Assembly (NCBI GenBank): GCA_963082875.1 | Contig: OY720098.1 | Coordinates: forward strand, 12,896,001 to 12,960,000 | Source of the DNA: Corella eumyota | Lineage: Eukaryota > Chordata > Ascidiacea > Phlebobranchia > Corellidae | Length of the DNA stretch: 64,000 bases | Reading direction: 5' to 3' | Shown here: positions 11,957-23,600 of the stretch, piece after piece | Position numbering within the stretch: the stretch's first letter is position 1 | Layout of the letters: the number at the start of each line of letters is the position of its first letter | Position numbers and translations under genes: made by a program | Notes under the pieces: generated by a model | Databases searched by the model: none | Seen by the model: only the letters and a program-made list of their open reading frames with translations | What the model was told of the DNA's origin: nothing

Positions 11957-13535
11957 ATGAAGTATGTGAAAGTATTAGTTTACTTGATTATTCTTGTAGC
12001 CTTTGTAATGTGTCTTCTCAATGAAAAAAATATATCAATACGGTAAGATATAGCTGTATACATTAATAAAAGTAAATTATTTAACAAATAAAAAGAAATT
12101 TGGTTTTTACTACACTGTTGTAAAAATATAAAATACATGGTAATAAATAAAAATAGTATTTTATTTTAGCATTATTTAAAGAACATATGTCACAAACAGT
12201 CATTAAATTTTATTCATTTTATAATTATTTGTTCTGTAGTAGAAAATTGCAGGAGAAATCAAGTCCTTTAAAATTAGCAACAAACCCCTTTATAAAATTG
12301 CCTAAACACAAACTAGTACGGAATCTAACTAGCACAGTGATACAAAAAATGCTAAACCGATTTAGTAAAGTGGTTTACAAACAATCATCTTATATAAACC
12401 AAAAAATCAAATATAAATTGCATCCATATAACGCTAACAAATTCTTTTGCGAAACCTCAACATGTGTCAAATCAAAAGGTTTGTAAACAAATTTAAAAGA
12501 CTTAATTAATTTGTAAAATTTTCTGTTAAAAACCATTCGTATGTAATGAAACCCTTTTTTTATAAATACTTTTTTATTACTTAATAACTCACAAATTTAT
12601 TTAAGATATTAAGTGGTCTATGGTTATGTTCGTAAAATCAACAGCACAAAATTTTCATCGCCGAGAAATTTTACGCCGCTCGTGGGGGTCAGTGAGCTAC
12701 ATAAACGGCGGAAGGGTATCTACAGTGTTTATTGTTGGAAACGATGATGTTGACAAAGAAACGATAGCTCTAATTAATAATGAACAACAACGTTTTGGTG
12801 ATATTTTACAATATGACGGTCCAGATGATTATGAGTAATTAATAAGAATATTGAACATGCAAATTCCATGCTATAGTTTGTGACTTTTAATCTTGTGTAT
12901 ATTGCCATACTTTTATTTACAGTTATAAATTGAAAACACTTTAATTATTTTCACTTGATTGCAGGAATATAGGTTTAAAGACGTTAGCTGGAATGCAGTG
13001 GGCTATAGATAATCTTCCCGCTGAGTATTTGTACTCTTCCATTGATGATGATTTTCTTATCGATCTCAAGGTTTTGGCTGACAACATTAAAATTGCACTG
13101 TCAAGTATAATTGACAACAACTGGCCTACCTTTCCTATAATATGTGGGTTCGTTAAGGGCATTAACGAGACTCCAGTGCGCCACTCGGAGGAAAAATGGT
13201 TTATTCCCACCGACATCTGGAAATGGGCCACTTTCCCGCCTTACTGTCACGGCGGTCTATACACAACGTCATTGTCGGTTGTCAAACAGTTATTTGATAT
13301 ATCACGCATTGATAAGCCTTGGTACTTAGACGACGTTTGGATAACTGGGATACTGCGTAGAAAACTTCAAATGCCGGATGACATGGTGATAGAACCAGAT
13401 ACCTATCCTGGATCTCACAACTTAGCATTTCATGATCCCTACTTGGGCATGATAAAAGGTTATATCCTTAAACACTGGGACAAGATTTTTGACTCGTTTA
13501 AAAATTCTTCGGATTTGTGTATTTGTAATAAATAA
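11957..13535 (+). CDS. GT31 family beta-1,3-glycosyltransferase (beta3GalT/beta3GnT-like)
   Basis: Four exons (11957-12042, 12240-12478, 12606-12834, 12965-13535) encode 374 residues. The N-terminus has a single hydrophobic segment (about residues 4-21) with a short cytoplasmic side, typical of a type II Golgi anchor. A basic, variable stem of about 80 residues follows. The catalytic part shows REILRRSWG, VFIVGN, a DXD-type metal site in SIDDDFLID, and PPYCHGGLY. WYLDDVWITGI occupies the place of the family's EDVxxG motif. These occur in the order known for GT31 enzymes, which add Gal, GlcNAc or GalNAc in beta-1,3 linkage to glycoprotein or glycolipid acceptors. Donor and acceptor cannot be told from sequence. 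The first exon is supported by phase and by the membrane anchor; the alternative is an unanchored start in exon 2. Confidence 0.85.
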
Positions 13536-14663
13536 CTTTTAATTTTAATTTAATTTTATGTTAATTCCTTTTATTATTTTTAAATTTAAAATAATTATTA
13601 AATTATGAAACTAATGTACAATATTTAAAACAAAATTTGTTTAAAAAAGTATGCACATATATTATTAAATACACTAAACACAATACAAAGTATTGCAAAA
13701 CTTGAGTTGTGCCAAAATCAATATTTACTATATTAAAAGCATAAACAAATATGATCATTACTGAAGTTAAGTTAATTTATTTTATAACATAAACTGTCAC
13801 AACATACAAAACACAACATCCGAAAAAAAAATTTTAACCAAAATTTTGAAACCAATTCAGACATCACGTAATCCTATTTTTTAAAGCAAACTGCTGACGT
13901 CATTTTAGTTTAAGAAACGTCATTATAATCCACGTGGTGCATTAAACTTTCATGGCGTACGCGTGACTTGTAAAATTGTGACGTCACAGTGGATAATTTA
14001 TAGTATCCCAATTCTTAAAGTTACGCGGTTTCCGGTATTGTTAAGTTCTTTGATCAAAAGATAAATCTCTTAAATAATAATAAATGTTACAAACAGCAAA
14101 ATTTCAACTTGTTTTCTTGATTGGAATCTAGGAAATTGTTGTTTCAGGCAACAATAAGAAAAGAATATATAACTATCTAGTTTAAATACATTCGCACCAT
14201 TTTAACCAACAAAAAAGTTTTTATTAAAAAACATATTTTCGTTATGATAATTTTTTATTTAGTTTAATAAATAAGTTATTAAGAATTCTTAATTAGACTG
14301 CTTTGAAATCGAAATTTATTTATTAATTACAAAAAAATTTATTCTTTTTAAATATTTACTAATTTGGTATTTTTAGGATTGTTTCTGTATACTACGTCAA
14401 ATTAAGTTTAAATATTACGCGAACTGATAAGTAAGTGACGCATTTTCTATTACTCATTACTTAAAATGAGGTAATTCGGGTTTTCATGTAATTCTTAATC
14501 TCAGTTCATATTTTTTAGATCCAAAAAACATTAGAGATGATATTCAAAATTTAATTTTAACTTTGCAAAAAAATTTAAAGTTAGGAATTTTAATAGTTTA
14601 GGGATTTCAAATAATTTTAATAAATCTATACTTAAATAAAAAATAACGTTAATAATACTACCT
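13536..14663. other. Intergenic region before the integrin gene, with paired CRE-type palindromes
   Basis: No exon was recognised. Two perfect TGACGTCA sites (13895-13902 and 13979-13986) lie 84 bp apart with a CACGTG site between them (near 13931). This is the most binding-site-like cluster in the spacer and a candidate integrin promoter or enhancer. The rest is plain AT-rich sequence. Confidence 0.45.
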
Positions 14664-14676
14664 TGTTTTTAAGCAG
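14664..14676 (+). promoter_or_regulatory. Probable spliced-leader trans-splice acceptor for the integrin gene
   Basis: A T-rich tract ending in AAGCAG stands 11 nt before the ATG at 14688. The 5' UTR would be extremely short, as in many ascidian trans-spliced mRNAs. Confidence 0.45.
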
Positions 14677-14687
14677 GAAATATAAAA

Positions 14688-17600
14688 ATGTTCTCTAAAA
14701 ATGTTTTTATGCTATTAATTTATATATTTAATGCTGAGGTAAAATGTCAAACTGTGGAAACACGAATTTATCACCAAATTCAATCTGGAATTTCTAATAT
14801 TGATTTTGGAGCTTCGCTTAGTGTAACAAGGTAAGTTTATTATAAACCTTATAAAAAATATATTTTTTAATTTTAATAAATACAAAAAAGAAATATTTTA
14901 TTGAGGTTTAGACGTTTAACTTTTAAAAGATATTTAGTTTGTCTTTTTGTTAATAAATTGTACAAATATATAACTAGAGGGTTTATAATATATTATTAGT
15001 TTTATAATGTATTAAATAAAATCATGTGCATAGGCTTTTTAAAACTAATATTGGACTGATTTAGAAAGACCATGAGTTAAAAATCATAAAAACAACAAAA
15101 GTAAAATTTAAATCGTGAAAAAATCTTTACAATTGGCTGACGGTATTGGCTGTATATCAATAACCCGTTACTACGATTCTATCGTTTAAAAGCAAAATTA
15201 ATAAAATTGTTATTTTTTAGTGTCGACGGTCGATATACTGTGTCAGCGGGAGCGCCCTCATATGGGACACCTCAGGGGCCAAACGGTAGAAGGCCACAAG
15301 GAGGCGTTTTTACTTGTAATTACCGAGAATCAACTTCGGGAGATACGACATGCAATTCAGTGCAAACTTTTCGTAAGACAATTTTACTATTATAAATTCT
15401 CTTTTATTTACTGTGTATGTATTGCCAAAGCCTATTTGTTGACACGTATATTTTATTATAGCGTAAAAAAATGATGAAAAACATTTTTCAACAAAAATAG
15501 TAGTAAACATTTTTTTATATTATGTATTTGTTGAAGCTCAAAGTGGTGCAATTGGAATTTCAATGGAAGTTGAAGCAGATTTAAGAAATAATGTGGTGGG
15601 TTACATTTTACTTCAAATATTTGTTTCACCAAACAACAAACAATCTAAAGCAATACTTAAAAACATTAACACCTTAGTAAACTTCAAACATTAAGTTTTT
15701 ATTCTTTCAGTTTTTAAAAATTAAAACTTTTATTTGTATATAAGTAATTTTTAAATTTGTAAGTTAAACTATATTTCGTGATATTAGTTTTTGCAAGATA
15801 TTAGGGCCACAAACTTTAACCATTTCCGGTCATAGTGTTTTTTAAACTATAATTTTTGTTATGACAAATCAATGAGTAATAGATGCGTCTTGCAGATTTG
15901 TGGAAATACGTTCACTTACTCCTGTCCTAACTCAACCATCGAACAGTACATGATTGGCGCATGCTATAAACAGTCCACTAGTGGCGATGCTGAGCCTGAG
16001 CTACTGTTTACTCCATGTCCTATAGGTAAGCAAAGTGTAAATTACTATAAAAAGCAACGTTTTAATAATTCTACAGACTAAAGGTTTCTGAAGAAATGTT
16101 ATAATTATCAGTTAAAAGCAATAATTGTAAAATAATTGAAAATGCATATTTGTAAAACAATTTTTTAGCCTGCCCGGGAACTGTGGTGGCTGATATAATT
16201 TTTGTTATGGACGAATCGAGTAGCGTAAACTTGGAAGAATTTAACCAAGAAAAAGCTTGGATAATTGAAGTGTTATCTTTGTTTAGGTAAATAACAAACA
16301 AATTTTTTTATAATTAAATAGTTTATTATTGTGGTAAGTTTGAGTTAATTGTGTTAAAAAAGATGTATTGTTTAAACGTATTCTAAAGAAAAGAAATCAA
16401 ACAAAACGTTTTTTAATCAGTTCAGAAACTTTTCTAAATAACATTAATTTTCTCTAAGTTTCTCTTTGACAATGCTCATTTATCTTTGTATTAATTGACA
16501 ATGCTTATTTATCTTTGTTTTAATTTTTCTCATTAACACTTTGATTTTAAAAGGATTTTTTAACTGGCTCATTTGCTTAATTAATATACTTTCATAATAG
16601 ATCAGCAATTGATGCAGGTTATGTTAATGTCGGAGTTACAACTTTTTCAAGATTTCCCCGTACTAGAATTACTCTGTCTTCAACAACTTTTGATGATTTA
16701 ACCCGTAATTATTACCTTATTTAAAACCATTAATATTTTATTAGGCAATTTATTGGGAGCAATAATTTTGGTAAAACATAGGCTGCTGACAGTATTAAAC
16801 TGTTCTCGAACAAAAGTCTCCTATTTTAGTACATTTAATGTAACTTACGTTCTATGCTATCCCACGTTACTTATTCACTAAACATTTTAAGGTCAAATAA
16901 CTAATATCCGTGATCGGGGGAGTGGTACTTATATAAGAAGAGCAATTGAAAATACGACCGCTGAATTTGAGTTATACGGAAGGCGTCACGTGACCAAACA
17001 GATGATTCTTGTTACGGATGGCCGGACACAGGGGGATTCTATTCTACCAGCGGCAATGGCGGCTAGGTAACCTCTTAATAAAAAATATGTAGCTAAAAAT
17101 ATGTTTTTTTAATGAATGTTACTTTAAAAAGTTTTTTAAACTTAAATAGTTTGTGATTTGATGACAAATGTTAACACGAAATCAGCAAATTTTTTTTAAA
17201 TATCTTGTACTAAATTACGTTTCAAATCAATTTTTCATTTAGAAATCTAGGAATTCTCACAGTGGCAGTAGGCGTTGGAGATGGTATTGCTCAAAACCAA
17301 TTACTTGAAGTCGCAGGCAAACAAAGTCAGGTATTTGAAGCGTCTGACTTTACCGACTTGTCCAACGTGATAGACGATTTAAGACAAGTTATTATAGGAT
17401 CGGGTGAAGTCGGACTGGAAGGTAAACATAAACATTATATAAAATATTCAAATTTTTAACATTGACATAACAATATTAAAATTAAACTACGACTATATGT
17501 GTTTTAAAGGAGCCATTTCAAATTCTACGAACTCATTGGCACAATGTCAGCTTGGAACGTCATCTTTTATATCAAAGGTACTTTTTCTTACATCTTTTTA

Positions 17601-20600
17601 GAGGCTACGGTATTACTATATAAAATCTTGCATAACTGCGTTTTCTATAACAATTAAATATTGTTTGTGTTACAAATGTCATATAAAATAAAACGTTTCA
17701 TTAGTTTTTTTGCGATAGTATAAACTAAAATGTATATAGGTGTAAAACAAATTTAATTTTAAATAAATAAAAATACCTTTTAGAATTTCTTACTGCTTAT
17801 GGTTAACCTCTTTATCTATTTTTTCAGAGTGGAAATTTTTACACTGGGGCAGTTGGGTCATATGATAGAGCTGGTTCATTGGTCGATTACATAACGCAAG
17901 AAAATTCACTCAGCGTCCCTTCATCATTTACCAATGTTCTGGACAACGAAGAATTACAAAATATAAATAACGCAGCAGATATTTTTGACCCCAGAGAAAC
18001 CTATCTCGGTAATGAATAACACAAACCAAAAATTCCTGTCAACAACCTTTGTTGTTTTTATAAATTCGTGCCCTTTTTTATGGTATTTATATATTTTAAA
18101 TATTGTAATTTTAGGTTACTCCGTTTCCAGCGGAAGATTTTTTGGTGAAGCGGATGAATATATAGCAAGTGGATCGCCACGTTATATGTCAAGAGGCAGA
18201 GTAGGAATTAAACATTAAACAAAACATTTTAATTTGCAAGAAAACAAAATTTTAGCCATTTTTTCTAAAAATATAAAATAACTAAAATAATAATAAAATA
18301 ACTTAAAATAACTTCTTGTTTAAAGGTGCTAATATTTCGTCAAGACTCTTCTGGGACTTCCCCAAAGGCGATAGTTCAACCAAAAAGTGATTTATGGCAG
18401 TTAGGAGGCTACTTTGGCCAATCAATCCTTTCAGTTGATTTAAATGGAGACAGTTTAGACGATTTAATGATTTCTGCCCCTCTGTTTAGCGACATTATAG
18501 GATATGATCAAGGAAGAGTGTTTGTTTTTATCAACGATCCAACTAACCCAGCAAGTTGGGTATGAAACCGACACTTTTTAGTGGATAACTTGACTATGTT
18601 AAAACTATGTTAAAACCTGTAAAATATATTAAAAATACGACAATAAATAATACCGGCAGCGTGGTGTAGTGGTAAGAAGTCTTGCTACACCACACATGAG
18701 GTCGTGGGTTCAATCCCCACTGATCTCATGCTGTAGCGCCCTTGAGTAAGGCGCTATAAACGGTATGAACTCCTGCCGAGCCAGCACTTAATCAGCAGCA
18801 TAATTACCGGGCAATTATAGTCTCTATAATATCCTAAACTGCCACAGGCAACTCGAGACTGGGTCGGAGTAACTTATGTTACTCTATGTTTAAGTCGCGC
18901 AAACGACTTTCCCACATCGAGGATAAAGATATATATTTTTTTTGAATTTTAGAATAGCTCGTATTCCCCACAAATACTATCTGGTACAAATACTTTTGGT
19001 GCCAGATTCGGAATGTCGATCACACTAGTTGGTGACGTAGATTTAAACGGATATGACGACATAGTAATTGGAGCACCTAGTGAAGATACATTGGAAAATA
19101 GTGGCGGTGCTATTTACCTTTATTATGTTAGTGCTGTTGGAATAAACCACCAAAAATATCAGGTAGTTTAAATTGATTAAATAAACAAGTTAATCTCTAG
19201 CTTAACGATGTAAATTTAATTTAACGTGGACAAAACTTAAAAACTACGCTCAAATGTTTTATACTTTTATAGAGAATTTTAGGCAGCTCAGTAACGAATA
19301 ACTTACAAAATTTCGGTTACGCTGTGGCCAACGGAGCATTTAACAACATTGATGTCGATTTTAACGGCTATCCTGACATCGTCTCATCGGCGCCGTCTAG
19401 CGGTTCCGTAATAGTGCTCAGATCTCGACCAATTTTAGATATCGATGCTGAAATTCGTACAACTGAGAGAAGCATTCCAGTTTCGTTTTGTTTAAGTAAT
19501 TCATTGGAACCTTGCACGAGTTTTAGTGTGTGTTTGTCAGCGACAAATAGAGTTGAAGGAATTAATGATGAATATCGTAAGTTTAACTTTTATCCACAAA
19601 ATTAAAATACAATCTTAATTATCTGTTAAAAAATTCCATTTTACTTAAACCCGTAGTCAATAAATACAAAATGTTTTAATAAAAAGTGTTTAATTAAATA
19701 TGATTTCATTAATAATATATTTTTGACAGGTTTAGACACAACACTTACACTTGATAGCTTGGTGGAACAACAAAGCCTTAAACGACTTCAGTTTTTTGAC
19801 ACAACATTAAGTTCAATTACTGTAGTTCGAACTGCTACTGGAACAAGACGATGTTTGACTTATTCAATTACATTACAAGTAAGTTAAAAGAATAACACTT
19901 ACAAAATATATTTATATATTTATATGTTTAAACAAAATTTTCTACTTTATAATCATAAAATGCTGAGTTTTCTTTTTTACATAACAATCTTAATTCACTA
20001 AAGGTTTGTAAAATACAAGTAAATGAAATATAAATTAATAAACCTGTTTAATATAAATGATAGTACTTACAGTTAAACAAAAATACCATTTTAGGAAAAT
20101 GCATTTTATTTTCTTGAAAATTCACTTGAGCTTGTAGCCACGCTTCGATTTGAATACGATTTAACGACACAACACAAAAACCAGGCCCTATCACCCGTTC
20201 TTGACCCCCTTGCTTTAAATTATGTTGAGGCTAATTACACATTTAGGCAAGAATGTAATGGAGTAAATGGAGGTTGCTTTCACGACTTAAGTTTAGAGGC
20301 AGCATTTACGTAAGAAAATTTAATGATTTAAAGCTATAGTTGATTATAAATGCTTATAAATTTATAACACTTGGCTAATATGATGTAATGAGATCGATCC
20401 CCACTGCTATGCTGACAGCATACAAACCTGTCAACGACCTTTCGAGACTGTGGCATAGTAACAAATATGACAGCACGTTTATGCTGCAAAGTTAACTTTT
20501 CCACAGTGTGAATAACTGAATAAAAAAAATTACCCAAATTTTTCGCCGATGGAACATTGGTAAAATAACAATGAAACAAATTTGCAAAAATTGTAAAATA

Positions 20601-23600
20601 GCAACAAGTGATTGTGCAGTTAGGCCTTAAAATATAAACACTAGTATAATTTTTTAAGGGTAAATTATATTTACTTTGATGCAGTATTCCTCAAGCAGTC
20701 GAGCCTCTGATTATAAGAAGTAATCCTCCAACATTTGTCGTAAATACAGTTATAAGAAATTTGGGAGTAAATGACTCTTATTTTACCAAAGTTAATGTTA
20801 CTTCCGGTGGGCTTAGTCTACAAAAGGTATTTTTGTTAAGTGGCGACTCAATACGAAGTGTGTTTAAGACATTTTAAATTGTTTTAAATTTTATGTGATT
20901 TTGTTGGTCTAAATTATTTATATATATTACAAAATATTTTCTTCATAAACTTTAAATATAATTTAACTAACCTTACTAGGTCACAGGTGACTGCGTCAGC
21001 CAATCATTAAGCGAAAGCTCACAAGGCGTTACAGTTCTCTTCTACAGAAATCCAGGAGAGAGTGGTACTGGATCCGTTATGACGTCCGGAACTTTGGTAC
21101 AAAGTTTAACTTTCAATAAAAACAGCTTAGAATAAAAATAAATATATATATAACGTTAGAAAAATATGTTTGGGTTGGTAATAGCAACTGTGACTTAAAT
21201 TAGTACAATTTTATTGCTGCATATTATAGTAAGCGGTAATAGCAACGCTTTTTTGTGTTTTAACATGTTAAAAATATAAAGATACATGTAAAACTAACTT
21301 ATGATTTGTTTTAACCAGTGCTCATTTATGCTCGAGTATTCTCTGGCATCTCTAGCGGAAACAGCGACGACGAACGAAATTCAAATCCGAGGAGAAATTT
21401 TCTCAAAGTCAGTCTTAATAACTAATATGTACAACTATATTTGTTATAATAATTTATTTTACATTCTGATTACCAAGCTTTTACTTTTCAGTGCTGGTTC
21501 AATAAACGCCCCAACAGATCCGAATCCTAGCAATAATAAATTCCAATACAAAAGACAAATCAGATACGCTACCAATTATGCAATTGGAGGGTAAGTTAAC
21601 AAAAAAAAATCTTAACTTTTTAAAAATATTGGGACTATTATGAATACAAATATTAAAATTACTAAAAAAGAAACTCTTTTCTAATAATTACGCTATACAA
21701 CTTATTATCCGTGTTTAAAGTGCTATATTAAAGAGTTTTGCAATTTTGTAAGTGATGTATATAGCACGTTAGTTTGGTTGACACTCAATCACAAAATACC
21801 TTGAGAACCTCTTAAAAATGTCTGTGGTACTTACAATTTAGTTTTCAAAAAATATTGGCAATGATAAACACCAAAAACCAGGTTACCATATTTTTCGTGT
21901 GACGTAGAAAGTACTAAGTAAGCGTAGTGAGTGTAATCAAGGAATCGGACTTAATCTACCTGACGAAAATATATATTTGACGGATCAACGGATCGAACGG
22001 ATTAATGGATCAAGTTTTATTAACTAAATCGAATATATATTAAATAGATATTACATAATTCAAATGCATATTTGACGGATATTTAATTAAACAAAAAGTT
22101 TTCATGAATTAAACCCTTACCCTAACCCTCACCTATTCAGATTACCCATTAACACATCCGACCCATTCGATCCTTTTATCCATCTAATAGTCAATCAATC
22201 CATACGATCCGAAAATATATTCTCGTCAGGTGGATTAAGTTGTAATCGTAATCAAGCTAGTACTTTTACGTCATCACAAACAGGGCTTCCCCTTTCTTTT
22301 TTTTAATTAAATTTAATTTTTTTTAAAGTTAACGTAAACAGTAAGTAAACTTATTTGATGTTAAAACTATTTTTGTGTTCAGTGATGCCAACTTATTTTT
22401 TTTGGACTAAATGAAAATCAACAATATAGGACTTTAACTAAGCAGCTATTTAAGCCTATAAGAAAACCTCACCGCTGTTTAGACACTTGACTGCTATAAG
22501 ATTTAAATTAGCTTAATCTGGTTTACTGCCGTACTTGTAAAAGCAACTTTATATAATCCAATTACTAAAGTCATTTAATAAATTTACACTACAAACATTC
22601 TGAATTACTTTTAAATACCGTACATGATTATTAAACGCTTTTTACATTGGATTAAATGAAGGCTCTTGTTTCAACATCAATTCTTTTTGCTTTAATAAGG
22701 AAAAATACGCCCAAAACAAAGCAAGCGTAGCTTTATTTTCTCGTGAGTTGTACACAATAGCCTTTCTGGGAAATTAAGTACAAAAATATTTCCTTATTAA
22801 AATCGGAAATGTGAATGTATCACATTTCAAATCAGTTTTTTTTTGTCCAATAAGAAATGTTTTGCTGTTTAAATGTTAATATAAACCTGAGTAAAAATTA
22901 AGCAACTTTCGTATTAAAATCAGTTTATATTTTAGATCATCTAGTCCAATAGCCATCATATATAACCGAACGACATCCCCAAATTTTGTCAGAAGTTTGA
23001 ATGATCCTGTATTGGGCGAAAATTTAACAAGCATTTTACATAACTATACTGTAAGTACAAACTTGACTTGGTTCAACATAAAAAATGGATTATATACAAT
23101 AAGTAAGTCGGCATCAGCGTGGTGTAGTGGTAAGAACACTTGCTAAACCACCATGAGGTTGTAGGCACAATTTCCTCTGCTCTCATGATGTAGCGCCCTT
23201 GAGTAAGGCGATATAAACGGTATGAACTCCTGCCGAGCCAGCACTTAATCAGCAGCAATTATAATCTCTATAATTTCCCAAACTGCTAAAAGTCAACTCG
23301 AGACTGGGTCGGAGTAACTGATGTTACTCTATGTTTATGTCGCGCATTCGACCTTCCCACATTGAGAATAGAGATATATATAAAAAAAAAAGCCTTTAAA
23401 AATATTGATTTATTAAATGTTTCTTACAGATTGATAATCGAGGACCAAACTTAATTGCAAGAGCCCCTGTAACTTTTAGTTGGCCAGAATATACCAATCA
23501 AAACAACCCGCTGCTATATTTGTATCAGTTTAGTTGTATTGTAAGTCTTAGATTAAAATATGTAGGAACATTTTTTCTACGTAGTATTACATTTATATCA

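Noticed and set aside
18655-18730. tRNA gene suggested by A and B boxes
   Set aside because: No proper acceptor stem or cloverleaf, and it is attached to a conserved 200-bp body shared by other copies, so it is a SINE head.
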